Positions 8,475 through 16,928 of a stretch of 64,000 nucleotides of DNA are shown one piece after another (position 1 is the first letter of the stretch; the number at the start of each line of letters is the position of its first letter). Under the pieces are notes generated by a model. The model was not told where the DNA came from. It ran no database searches and saw only the letters and a program-made list of their open reading frames with translations. Location of the stretch: the IMG/VR virus record IMGVR_UViG_3300022752_000024, positions 1 through 64,000 of that record; one strand, given 5' to 3'. The position numbers and the translations under genes were made by a program. The stretch is from a virus.

Positions 8475-9873
8475 CTTTAAAACCTGCAAATTTTTTCTTT
8501 GTGTTTTTGGGTTGTTCACGATCACCAAAAGAATTTAATGGCTTATTATCTATTTTTCCAGCATCTACGATACCATCTTGAGCAGATTGCTCAACGTCAA
8601 ACAGTCTCATTTTTGCTCTATCAATACCTAAAGCAAATCTCTTATGTGTTGTGGGATCAGAATATCTATTCTTCAACTGTTTGACCATGATCTGACCAAG
8701 TGCTTCAAGTTCTTCTGAAGTAATCAATGCAAACATCAAGTCTGCTGTAGCGGGCAAACCAAAAGACTCACTCGTATCTTCGAGTCCTGGGTCGGAACTT
8801 GTAAAACCACTTCTCGTTGTTTGTGTAGCAGATACAATTGGTACTGAGAATTCAACGGCAAGACCTCGCAGTTCTTCTGCGATGGCTTTAACATAAGTGT
8901 AGCTGTTGACATTTGCTCCGGCTTTGACTCTAGCGGAGGAACAAATATTAAGATAATCAATAAAAATAATATCAGGAAGAAAATTTTTCTTGAGATGGAG
9001 TTCATTAAGTAGAGTTCTAAAGTGAATTGTTGAGGCAGATGCGGTTGGATATTCTTTAATGATTAATTTTCCAGTAGTATTTGTTCTAACTCTCTGAACT
9101 TTTTTATCATACATCTCTTTCGATAGTAGCATCAGATCGTCAACAGTAACATTTAAGAGATTTGCATCAATTCGTTCTGCAATTTTTTCTTCTGCCATCT
9201 CTAAGGTAATATAGAGAACATTCTTTCCTTGAACCATACAACCTGCTGCAACATGACACATAAACAATGACTTACCAACACCAGTGCCTGCAAGAGCAAT
9301 ATTGAGAGTCTTGATTGGAAGTCCGCCTTTTGTGATTTTGTTGAAATACTCTAGATCAAAAGGAATGCGTTCTTCTTTTCTATGATAGAATTCGTATCGA
9401 TCATCTGCATTTTCTAGATAATCATGACCCACGTTAGTATCGAATCCAACAGCAAGAGCATCTGCAAGAATTTTAGGAATTGCACCTTTGTCTTGAGTCT
9501 TATCTTTACCATCAAGAATAGAAATTGATCCAAGGACAGCATTGTAAATAGCTCTCTCTTGACAGAATTGTTCTGTCTTGTCGATCAGCCATTGTACCTT
9601 AGTGTCCTCAGATTTATTCTGTTCGATTTCTTTTACATATTCCTCACAACGACTTAATTCATCACTCGTTAAATTTTTTCTTTCTCTAAGGGCGATGATT
9701 AAGGTTTCAAAGTTTGGTGTAGTGTTATATGAGTTAACAAAATTTGCAACTTCATCAAATAGAGTCTTCTCTGTTCTGTCCGAAAAGTATTCTGGTTTTA
9801 TGAAAGGAATAACTTTACGTAGATATTCTTCATTGTGTACCAGGTTGGTCAATATCGTCTGTTCCAGCTTCAT
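8470..9873 (-). CDS. gp41: Replicative DNA helicase gp41 (DnaB-like)
   Basis: The protein is 467 aa, starting at the ATG at 9873. The N-terminal helical domain is followed by a RecA-like core with Walker A GTGVGKS (about 196-202), Walker B IIFIDYLN (about 300), and SATQTTRSGF (sensor/motif H3-H4). Length fits T4 gp41 (475 aa). It unwinds DNA ahead of the phage polymerase and, by family, interacts with primase and the gp59 loader, neither of which is in this window. It overlaps the small upstream gene by 44 nt. Unlike gp41 genes fractured by split inteins in marine data, this copy is intact. Confidence 0.95.
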   Translation of the reverse strand: MKLEQTILTNLVHNEEYLRKVIPFIKPEYFSDRTEKTLFDEVANFVNSYNTTPNFETLIIALRERKNLTSDELSRCEEYVKEIEQNKSEDTKVQWLIDKTEQFCQERAIYNAVLGSISILDGKDKTQDKGAIPKILADALAVGFDTNVGHDYLENADDRYEFYHRKEERIPFDLEYFNKITKGGLPIKTLNIALAGTGVGKSLFMCHVAAGCMVQGKNVLYITLEMAEEKIAERIDANLLNVTVDDLMLLSKEMYDKKVQRVRTNTTGKLIIKEYPTASASTIHFRTLLNELHLKKNFLPDIIFIDYLNICSSARVKAGANVNSYTYVKAIAEELRGLAVEFSVPIVSATQTTRSGFTSSDPGLEDTSESFGLPATADLMFALITSEELEALGQIMVKQLKNRYSDPTTHKRFALGIDRAKMRLFDVEQSAQDGIVDAGKIDNKPLNSFGDREQPKNTKKKFAGFKV

Positions 9874-10153
9874 CAATTATGTCCTGTTCAAGGTTGCCTG
9901 ACATGATCTGCACCAATAGATCACCAATATTATTTTTAAATTTGGTATCTTTCTCCAACTCTTTAGGTGTACTAACTTCAGATTCTAACACATCATAAGC
10001 AAAAAGTAAATACATTTCTCCGTTTTTTTCTTCAAATTTTACTTTACCATATTTGAAAACAGTATCAGCATATTCACCAGTAAGTAGTCGAACATGAACC
10101 GTTTGTTCTTCATCTTTTGGATATATGAAACAGTAGTCTATTCCTTCAGTCAT
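9830..10153 (-). CDS. Conserved small acidic protein between uvsX and gp41
   Basis: The protein is 107 aa. The N-terminal half looks beta-rich (MTEGIDYCFIYPKDE, VHVRLLTGEYADTVFKYGKV); the C-terminal half is acidic and helical. I recall genes of this size and position in marine T4-like phages but cannot assign a function. The ATG directly follows the uvsX C-terminal fragment's stop (10154), so it is co-translated with the recombination genes. Confidence 0.6.
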   Translation of the reverse strand: MTEGIDYCFIYPKDEEQTVHVRLLTGEYADTVFKYGKVKFEEKNGEMYLLFAYDVLESEVSTPKELEKDTKFKNNIGDLLVQIMSGNLEQDIIDEAGTDDIDQPGTQ

Positions 10154-10699
10154 TTATGCTCCATTCGTTGTTTCTATGTTAAATGTTTCTTCCACAATGT
10201 CATTAGTAATAATGTCTCCATTAGAAACACTATATTTTCTTTCGACAAATTCACGGAAGGTCTTTTGTTTCAAAATAGATGTCCAAAAGTCTTTAGTATC
10301 AGTTTCTTTCAGTCTATATTTTTTATCTTCATACACACCATCTTCATCTCTCTTAGAATACCAACCATTACTAGGTTTAATTACATGACCACTTTCGAGT
10401 GCAATATCCAGTAAACCAGACCACTTACTAATGCCACCATCAAAGGATACACTAACAGGAATTTTTGATTTCTCTTTAACATATCGACTCTTTTCAACAT
10501 TAATAATAAAATTATATCCAACAACTTCAGTTCCTTCTTTTTCTTGTTGACGTCCAAGAATGAATATATTATCTGCTGAGTAATAACTGCCCGTGTTATG
10601 TGTAACTATACCGTTTTCTAGAACATAATGTTCAGCATCTTTAACTGAAATATCATATACCTTCTTTTTACCAACAGGCGTTACTGATTTAATTTTCAT
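10154..10699 (-). CDS. uvsX: Split-intein C-half fused to C-terminal half of UvsX recombinase
   Basis: The protein is 181 aa. I chose the ATG at 10699 because AAAGGA lies 8 nt upstream; a longer frame from 10726 adds nine residues. Residues 1-35 form an intein C-terminus: YDISVKDAEHYVLENGIVTHN (about 15-35) contains the block F/G pattern with final His-Asn. The extein starts at Thr36 (TGSYYSADNIFILGR) and matches the C-terminal half of T4 UvsX after its GG/TGVMYSAD position, ending with NVEKSRYVKEKSK and FDGGISKWSGLLD. It can only act after trans-splicing with the N-half encoded just upstream; the spliced UvsX would be about 356 aa, the usual size. Confidence 0.9.
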   Translation of the reverse strand: MKIKSVTPVGKKKVYDISVKDAEHYVLENGIVTHNTGSYYSADNIFILGRQQEKEGTEVVGYNFIINVEKSRYVKEKSKIPVSVSFDGGISKWSGLLDIALESGHVIKPSNGWYSKRDEDGVYEDKKYRLKETDTKDFWTSILKQKTFREFVERKYSVSNGDIITNDIVEETFNIETTNGA

Positions 10700-10700
10700 T

Positions 10701-10874
10701 TTATGGTTTCCTTTTACATTTATCATTATGCCATCTTTTTAGATTGGAGGCAGTTGTTACAATATCACAATAAGAACATTTATATTTCTGTTCAGGTTTT
10801 ATCTTTCTTGGATTCACCCAATCATCACATTTAAATCTTAGTATTCTGCTGAGTTCATACCGGCAACTAAATCC
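10701..10874 (-). pseudogene. Out-of-frame zinc-finger reading frame between the uvsX intein halves
   Basis: This is an open frame of 57 codons in the -1 frame relative to the intein N-half, with no ATG, ending TAA one base before the ATG of the C-half. It encodes YKCSYCDIVTTASNLKRW followed by HNDKC, a C-x2-C-x12-H-x3-C pattern. That pattern is typical of the C-terminal zinc finger of HNH/GIY-YIG homing endonucleases in phages. It is probably the last remnant of an endonuclease that once sat inside the intein. The stop placed next to the C-half start suggests it may still be translated by frameshift or from a non-ATG start (a GTG lies at codon 20). No upstream nuclease domain is visible. Confidence 0.6.
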
Positions 10875-11746
10875 TTAGCCTCTACCCATTCATTATCAAT
10901 TAAAAATTTATGTTTATCTGAACAAATAACCTTATATCCGTCTTCAAATTCAACTTCAAAACACTCAGGCTCACCATCGTCTAGTGTTTCTGGATTCCAT
11001 GTATATGTCACTTCTTTGTTACCGTCAAGTGTTTTAACTAAATCGCCAACTACGAAATCCTCAACAGATTTAAATGTCCCATCTGATAATTGTATTTTTG
11101 TACCAGCAACTAAACATCCACCACCAACGATATCTTTAGGAAACATTCCAATTTCTTTGTATGTATGATTAACAACGATCATAGGAATATCCTTCATAGT
11201 CAAATGAGGAGTCACCATTCTAAACAATGATTTGATTTGTTTTGCTCTAGACATGTCTGCAACAGATTTCCCTTCGAGTGCATCATCAACTTCTTTCTTT
11301 GATGCTAAGTTGCCTATCGAATCAATAATGATAATTAGCTTATCATCGCGGTCCAAAGAAGTTAATTGTTGCATGACATCAAATTTCAATTGTTCGATAT
11401 CAGTAAGAGGGGTATGGAGCACACGATCGGTATCAATACCGAATGAATTGAAATAAGATTGAGGAGTCCCAAACTCAGAATCGTAAAATAGTAAAGCAGC
11501 GTCATTGTATTTGTCCAAATAAGATTTTGCCATCAAAAGTGAAAATGCAGTCTTAAAATGCTTTGATGGACCTGCCCACATAGTAAGACCAGGTGTTAAT
11601 CCACCATCAAGTTTACCAGAGAGAGCAATGTTGATGGCGGGAATAGATGTTGGGATCATGTCTTTGCTCGTAAAGAACTTAGACTTCGAAAGAATAGCTG
11701 ATTCTTTGATACTACTATTCTTTTTAATTTTATCGAGAATACTCAT
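10838..11746 (-). CDS. uvsX: N-terminal half of UvsX recombinase fused to split-intein N-half
   Basis: The protein is 302 aa. Residues 1-210 are UvsX: GPSKHFKTAFS is Walker A (about 59-69), DKLIIIIDSIGNLA is Walker B (about 137-150), and VVNHTYKEIGMFPKDIVGGG leads to the break point. Residue 211 begins an intein with block A CLVAGTKIQL and block B YKVICSDKHKFLI, ending after 92 intein residues with GMNSAEY and a stop. The intein lacks the F/G blocks, which are encoded in the next gene, so this is a split intein. It starts ATGAG overlapping the upstream membrane gene stop. UvsX pairs homologous DNA for repair and late replication, with UvsY as mediator. Confidence 0.93.
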   Translation of the reverse strand: MSILDKIKKNSSIKESAILSKSKFFTSKDMIPTSIPAINIALSGKLDGGLTPGLTMWAGPSKHFKTAFSLLMAKSYLDKYNDAALLFYDSEFGTPQSYFNSFGIDTDRVLHTPLTDIEQLKFDVMQQLTSLDRDDKLIIIIDSIGNLASKKEVDDALEGKSVADMSRAKQIKSLFRMVTPHLTMKDIPMIVVNHTYKEIGMFPKDIVGGGCLVAGTKIQLSDGTFKSVEDFVVGDLVKTLDGNKEVTYTWNPETLDDGEPECFEVEFEDGYKVICSDKHKFLIDNEWVEAKDLVAGMNSAEY

Positions 11747-12825
11747 TTGTCTTCCTTTTCTTTGAATGCTAGTGGTGATTCTTCATATTCATATGATTCT
11801 AATTTAGTCTTTCTATTAGGAAATCCTCTCTTACTTGCCTTGTTATTTGAAAGAGGTGGTATCGTCTCTCCCGATACTTCATCTATGACAATGAGATTTT
11901 CTTTGTGAACTTGTAGAACTTCACTAGGGCTTTCCTGAGGTCTAGGTTCTTCTTTCCGGGGAACTTCTTCATTAGTCTCAGTCTCTCGTTCCTCAAGCTT
12001 CTTTTTAGCTTCCTGTACTCTTTGATAGACCGGGTCTTCATCTTTTTCATTCTGTTTCTTTTTAGGTTCTTTTTCTTCTCTATTTGCCATAGAAATGTTA
12101 CTTGCAATCAATAGTAACACAGCCAAAGGATCAAATACAACCATGATTAGCATAATTACCAAACGAACTGCTTTGTCGATAATATCTTTATCACCAGAGC
12201 CATAAATTAATTCGGCAACATATTTAATCGGTCCGAAATCCGATTCAGCCTTGCGGAGGTCATTCGCAAGCGGCGATCTTTCTTCTGTGAGTTTACTAAT
12301 CTCTTTTTGTTGCCTCGTAATTTCTTCAGTAAGTTGTATGCGCTCTTTCTGTTGGGTTTTGCGGATTTGAACCGACCTCTCCGCTCCTTTCGCATCTTCA
12401 GTTCGTACCATGACTTGGTCCACAGCCGCATCAAGCTGTTTGAGTGCCAACTTGTTTGCATCGACATTCTCCTTTAATGTTTTTATCTTCTCATCATAAG
12501 TCAATACTTTGTCTGCAATAGGACCAATGTCAGTAGAATGTTCTAAATGCGCTTTTGACAAATAACCAAAAATGCCCATCGATGTGATGAGCATTAGAAT
12601 TGCTACCGCAGAAGTCAAATACCATTTTAATATTCCTGGTGCTGTTTTCCAGTTACGATACAACCAAGACGTAGTTACTAATTTTGCAGATTCTAATACT
12701 GAACCCATCAAAACAACAGGCCAAAATGAACCTGGAAATATTGATGCTAATCCAATCACGGAATAGTAAGCAGCCACACCAGAGAGTAATATGGCATTTA
12801 AAAATGTAAATAGTGCTGTTGTCAT
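11743..12825 (-). CDS. Multi-pass membrane protein with central coiled coil
   Basis: The protein is 360 aa. Hydrophobic segments lie at about 4-30, 34-50, 68-89 and 219-243. A long charged heptad-rich region between 105 and 195 (DEKIKTLKEN, EEITRQQKEISKLTEER) should form a coiled coil. A cytoplasmic, highly charged tail (KEPKKKQNEKDED) follows. It sits between gp43 and uvsX, overlapping both by 4 nt, a position shared by similar proteins in marine T4-like phages as I remember them. It may anchor replication or recombination complexes to the membrane. That role is a guess from context. Confidence 0.6.
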   Translation of the reverse strand: MTTALFTFLNAILLSGVAAYYSVIGLASIFPGSFWPVVLMGSVLESAKLVTTSWLYRNWKTAPGILKWYLTSAVAILMLITSMGIFGYLSKAHLEHSTDIGPIADKVLTYDEKIKTLKENVDANKLALKQLDAAVDQVMVRTEDAKGAERSVQIRKTQQKERIQLTEEITRQQKEISKLTEERSPLANDLRKAESDFGPIKYVAELIYGSGDKDIIDKAVRLVIMLIMVVFDPLAVLLLIASNISMANREEKEPKKKQNEKDEDPVYQRVQEAKKKLEERETETNEEVPRKEEPRPQESPSEVLQVHKENLIVIDEVSGETIPPLSNNKASKRGFPNRKTKLESYEYEESPLAFKEKEDK

Positions 12826-15371
12826 CTGAAGAAATCCTCAAGTGTACTTCGCTTTTCTACTTCCCACCCCATACAATCTAAAACGACTTTAATAGGTTCA
12901 AGAAAAGCTTTTTCGAATTGCATATTATAATCGATATATTTTTCTAAGTCAAATTCTTTTGGGAGTTTTACTGGAAAAGATATGACAGTCTCTTTAAATG
13001 GATTTGGAGCTTTGAGATATGAAAACTTGATTTTCTCACCTTCATTAATTAATGGATATTTCTTATCAAGATTCATTCGTTTGAGTGCATTATTATATAT
13101 GATTGCACCTTTAACATGAATAGGTGTTCCTTTGGAATATAAAGTAACTGAATTGGAATATTTGTTAATGCCACGAATTCCTCGAGGAAATGATATATCT
13201 TCTGCTGGTAGATTTATAAATTCTGATCGAAAATCACTGATGAATTTTTGTATATCTTCTTCAGTACCATGCATCATTAGTTTAATTGTTTGTTTCATCT
13301 TCTCACGAATCGGTGCTGGTGTAGAAGATTTTACCATCTCAAGACCCATCACTTTCAGATGAGGCTCTGCATATTGAACACCTTCATTATTATATACATT
13401 CATGATGTAACGCTTCTTTGCAGTCCAGATACCTTTATCTGCAAGAGCTTCACGTTTCATTTCCATCTTTTGTTCATATGCATGGACATAATCAGTAAGT
13501 GTCTGATAGCTTTGATCAATATATGGTTGAATTTTATCTTCACATACCTTATCCATAAACGAGATAATTTTATCAGTTCGCTCTCCTGATTGAAAGACTT
13601 TGTTCACCAAGCCACCAAGTTTAAGATAAATTGAATCTGTATCTGACGCAATAACATAATCTTCATTTTCTGTTTTAAGTAATTTGTTCAAATAATCATT
13701 TAGTGCATTTTCAATCCAACGAATCGATAGCTGACCAGACATCGTGACTGCTAGAGCAATACGCAAATCAAAGAAACGAAAGAATTCATTACCCATCGCA
13801 CCATATGCAGAGTTCAAACAAACTTTTTTTGCTAGTTGAAGATTATTATATCGTGCAATACGTTTTTCTATCACAAATCTTTTTGCTGAATCGGTTTCTT
13901 TCTCTAAGTTTTGTTTAGCTTCCAGCGATTTCTTTTTATACACCTTACGATCTTCATACATTACTTTCATGAGTTTAGGAAGAAAACCTTGTTTATTTGT
14001 ATAGAAGAATTGTCCGTTAGGGGTAACTGTAACATTAGTGAGTCTTGAAGTATCTACCTGCTGCATTAATAGAGAATCAACAGAAACTCTCTGTGAAAGA
14101 ACTTCATGCATTTCATCTGTATAGTCATCTGAATTTACCAATGTTTCGGGAGAAAGATTGTATTGCATGATAAGGTGTGGGTATAGACTGTTCAAGTCAA
14201 ATGATGCTACCCAATCATGTTTACCTACTTGCGGTTCTTTCACATAAGCACCTTCAAACGCTTGAGACTTATCTTTTCGTTCTGTAGGTGGAATAATTAT
14301 ATTGTCTTTGCGTAAGAAGTTGTATATGATGATATCCCACATACGAACTTGTGTAAACACATCATCATAATTGGTTTTACTATCATATGCTAGAGTCAGA
14401 GCCAATTCAATCAACTTCAGCTTATCTTCTAATTCTTCAATTAGTTGAACGTCAACAATATTATATTCAATAAATTTTTGAAAATTGAGTTTATATAATT
14501 GATGCAGAGAATTATATTCATCGTAAGATAGTTTTTGTTTGTCTAGTTCTACATTGGCAATACTATCTAACTTATATGATTCTTGTGATGCACCACCAGG
14601 AGCATACTTACGATACAGTTCAATATAATCAAGCATAGACACGCCAAATATTTCATAGACGGTATGATCTTTAGCCATCAATACTGCTCTGCGTTCGGCA
14701 ATATAATTCCAAGGTGAAAGTGATTTTGCGTCATCCTCAGAAAGGATACGTTTAAAACGATTGATTAGATATGGGAAGTCAAAGAACTTGATATTCCAAC
14801 CAGTAACGATATCTGGACAATTATCTTTCCAGTCTTTTAAAAATCGCTTACATAACGTCCATTCATCTTTGCATTTGATGTATGTTACAGAATTATCGGT
14901 GTTTTGAAAATCACCACAACCATATACTGTTGTTCCGCCATTTAATTGACGAACAGCGATTGCAGTAATTGGCTCACTAGCAATTGCTGGATCAGGAAAG
15001 CCATTCTCCGAACCAACTTCAATATCAATAATTACAATCGATAGCTGAGATTGATCCCATTCGACTTCGTTTGGATGTTGGTCTGCAATAAAATTGTATT
15101 CAAATCGAGTATTTCCGTAAATCTTTTTATTTGAAATGTCTTGATTTCGTTTTACATAGTCTTTTGCATCACGAATAGAATCAAATTTAAATTCATGAAG
15201 ATTTTCTCCATTTAGTGTTTTAAATGGAGATTCTTTACGAACTATTTCATATAAAGTTGGTTGATACTCAAAACGATCTTTTATTCGTTTACCATTAACT
15301 ACACCCCGATAGAGAATGTAGTTACCAAAACACTGGACGTTCGTATAGAAGTTCGTATAGAAGTTTGACAT
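12822..15371 (-). CDS. gp43: DNA polymerase gp43 (family B)
   Basis: The protein is 849 aa. The exonuclease domain has VIIDIEVGSENG (Exo I) and GWNIKFFDFPYLI (Exo II). The polymerase domain has motif A DLNSLYPHLIMQYNLSPE (about 391), motif B KVCLNSAYGAMGNE, and motif C SDTDSIYLK (about 569). These are the full catalytic residues of a proofreading family B polymerase. Length is close to T4 gp43 (898 aa). No intein is present. It replicates the phage genome with the gp45 clamp and gp44/62 loader. The start overlaps the LSm-like gene stop by 1 nt. Confidence 0.97.
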   Translation of the reverse strand: MSNFYTNFYTNVQCFGNYILYRGVVNGKRIKDRFEYQPTLYEIVRKESPFKTLNGENLHEFKFDSIRDAKDYVKRNQDISNKKIYGNTRFEYNFIADQHPNEVEWDQSQLSIVIIDIEVGSENGFPDPAIASEPITAIAVRQLNGGTTVYGCGDFQNTDNSVTYIKCKDEWTLCKRFLKDWKDNCPDIVTGWNIKFFDFPYLINRFKRILSEDDAKSLSPWNYIAERRAVLMAKDHTVYEIFGVSMLDYIELYRKYAPGGASQESYKLDSIANVELDKQKLSYDEYNSLHQLYKLNFQKFIEYNIVDVQLIEELEDKLKLIELALTLAYDSKTNYDDVFTQVRMWDIIIYNFLRKDNIIIPPTERKDKSQAFEGAYVKEPQVGKHDWVASFDLNSLYPHLIMQYNLSPETLVNSDDYTDEMHEVLSQRVSVDSLLMQQVDTSRLTNVTVTPNGQFFYTNKQGFLPKLMKVMYEDRKVYKKKSLEAKQNLEKETDSAKRFVIEKRIARYNNLQLAKKVCLNSAYGAMGNEFFRFFDLRIALAVTMSGQLSIRWIENALNDYLNKLLKTENEDYVIASDTDSIYLKLGGLVNKVFQSGERTDKIISFMDKVCEDKIQPYIDQSYQTLTDYVHAYEQKMEMKREALADKGIWTAKKRYIMNVYNNEGVQYAEPHLKVMGLEMVKSSTPAPIREKMKQTIKLMMHGTEEDIQKFISDFRSEFINLPAEDISFPRGIRGINKYSNSVTLYSKGTPIHVKGAIIYNNALKRMNLDKKYPLINEGEKIKFSYLKAPNPFKETVISFPVKLPKEFDLEKYIDYNMQFEKAFLEPIKVVLDCMGWEVEKRSTLEDFFR

Positions 15372-15682
15372 TAGCCTGTGATAAGTTGTTTAGCAGGAGG
15401 AAGTACAATACCAGAACCAAAAATCTGATTATAGTTGTTTAGATAATCTTGCATAGGTTCGTAAACATAAAGAACGTGCTTTTTAGCTATTGTAATCTCA
15501 GTATCGACTTTTTGCTCAGAGTGAGTTGGAAATGGAGCAAATCCTACATTTGGTTTACCGTCAGGTCCTGGCATAATAGCCAATCGGACAGGATTAGTAA
15601 TAGTATAATGAGTCTCGGTTTCGCTAACTTCCGCCATAATTTCTTCATTGTTAATAAGCTTAATTATTTGAATATTTTCCAT
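15371..15682 (-). CDS. LSm-like small protein upstream of DNA polymerase
   Basis: The protein is 103 aa. IQIIKLINNEEIMAEV (residues 4-19) matches the Sm1 strand pattern (hydrophobics, then NG/NEE-I-x-G/A-x-V), followed by YTITNPVRLAI. A second gene with the same N-terminal layout occurs at 34638-35018. Phage LSm-like proteins of this type are known by sequence only; RNA binding is inferred. The ATG has AGGAGA five bases upstream, and a sigma-70-type promoter lies at 15709-15737, making this the first gene of the gp43-uvsX-gp41 operon. Confidence 0.6.
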   Translation of the reverse strand: MENIQIIKLINNEEIMAEVSETETHYTITNPVRLAIMPGPDGKPNVGFAPFPTHSEQKVDTEITIAKKHVLYVYEPMQDYLNNYNQIFGSGIVLPPAKQLITG

Positions 15683-15708
15683 GATTTCTCCTAAAAGTGA
15701 GTTTTAAT

Positions 15709-15737
15709 ACTATAACATATTTTCTGATGTAAATCAA
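15709..15737 (-). promoter_or_regulatory. Sigma-70-type promoter for gp43/uvsX operon
   Basis: Minus strand: TTGATT, 17-bp spacer, TATAGT. It lies 27 nt upstream of the LSm-like start codon and drives the replication/recombination operon, so early or middle transcription by host polymerase is likely. The rest of 15715-15851 holds no gene. On the plus strand it has CATAAATA at 15750-15757 and TTGACT at 15791 as possible promoter parts for the plus-strand cassette. Confidence 0.7.
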
Positions 15738-15851
15738 CAATCTCTGTGGCATAAATACTCTAAATAGCATACTTCGCCAACCATTTTAAATTGACTCTGA
15801 TATTAAAGTGATACATTAATTTCTTCGTTATGGTCACCTTACACGGAGAAA

Positions 15852-16649
15852 ATGGATCCACTAACTCTATTTGCTATGGCAAATGGTGCCGTAAAGCTCG
15901 TAAAAGAAGGCTGTAAACTTTATAAAGATATCAAAGCTGCCTCTGGAGAGATTAAGGGTGTTCTCGAAGATTTAGAGGACCAGTTTCATAACGCCCATAA
16001 GAATAGACCTCCAACTGTAGCTGAACACAATCAATACATTCAAGAAAAGAATCGTATTATTGATCTAAACAAAAGAGACGGAGATACATCTAGTATCTAT
16101 ACAGAAATTGGACAACAATTAGGTGTATATTTTGATAATCTCCATAAATGTAATGCAATATTTAGAGAAGAAGAACGCCGCAGTCGTACCGAAGTATATA
16201 CAGGTGAAGATAGTGTAGGTAAACGTGCTTTACAACGTGTTCTACTCAAGAAACAATTAGACACTATGGGTGCAGAATTACGTGAGATTATGGTCTATCA
16301 AAGTCCTCCAGAGTTAGGTGCATTATGGACTGAAGTAGAAGCAATGATGAAGGTAGTAGGTGAAGAACAGTCTGTGGTAATTGCTGAACAGATGCAGAAA
16401 CAAAGAGAATCAGAAATTATTAGACACAGAAGAATTAATAAAATAAGATGTGAAGCATGGAAGTATGGTATAACTGTAACATTTGTAATTTATATCATCT
16501 GGTTAATCTGGGCGGTGGTTCAAATAAGAATAGAACATTCTCCAGAATTGGGAAGATGTTTACTCCCTAAAGGCGGTTGGTTGTATAATCATTATAATAA
16601 TTTAAAATGGATAGATTGTGAAATACCATTAAAAAAGAGGGAAAAATGA
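15852..16649 (+). CDS. Membrane protein of plus-strand cassette, helical cytoplasmic domain
   Basis: The protein is 265 aa, not recognised. The N-terminal 200 residues are helical and charged. A single strong membrane segment (YGITVTFVIYIIWLIWAVVQ) lies at about 206-225, preceded by a basic stretch (RHRRINKIR), so the N-terminus is probably cytoplasmic. The C-terminal 40 residues contain two Cys and would be periplasmic. CGGAG lies six bases before the ATG. It is one of only two or three plus-strand genes in the window and is followed by an exported protein with ATGA overlap. Candidate roles are envelope modification, superinfection exclusion or lysis; none is proven. Confidence 0.65.
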   Translation: MDPLTLFAMANGAVKLVKEGCKLYKDIKAASGEIKGVLEDLEDQFHNAHKNRPPTVAEHNQYIQEKNRIIDLNKRDGDTSSIYTEIGQQLGVYFDNLHKCNAIFREEERRSRTEVYTGEDSVGKRALQRVLLKKQLDTMGAELREIMVYQSPPELGALWTEVEAMMKVVGEEQSVVIAEQMQKQRESEIIRHRRINKIRCEAWKYGITVTFVIYIIWLIWAVVQIRIEHSPELGRCLLPKGGWLYNHYNNLKWIDCEIPLKKREK

Positions 16650-16927
16650 AAAAATTAATTATTATTGCTATGTTATTTGCGAATAGTGCTTTTGCTCTAG
16701 AAGTAAGAAAAGAAAAACCAGTGACATGTTATGATTTTGAAGAAGTTACTCAAAAAATAAAAATCCAATACGGAGAAAGTTTACAGTTTTCCTATTCTAA
16801 TGGATTATATGATCCTCCAACTCAACTCTCAATGTTTTCTAACAAAGAAACAGGATCGTGGACATTAATAGAACATAATGGAGAACTGGGATGTGTTTTA
16901 GCTGTAGGTATTAATTCAAATCTATAG
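16646..16927 (+). CDS. Small exported protein with signal peptide
   Basis: The protein is 93 aa. MKKLIIIAMLFANSAFA is a clear Sec signal peptide with a signal peptidase I site after AFA. The mature part has Cys residues at about 28 and 87, which could form a disulphide in the periplasm. No family is recognised. It is coupled to the membrane protein gene (ATGA overlap, GAGGG ribosome binding site), so the two probably act together at the envelope. It ends 1 nt before the tRNA on the opposite strand. Confidence 0.7.
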   Translation: MKKLIIIAMLFANSAFALEVRKEKPVTCYDFEEVTQKIKIQYGESLQFSYSNGLYDPPTQLSMFSNKETGSWTLIEHNGELGCVLAVGINSNL

Positions 16928-16928
16928 T

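Noticed and set aside
8470-9873. Split intein in gp41, as known for marine gp41 genes
   Set aside because: The helicase frame is continuous with all motifs and no Hint-type blocks.
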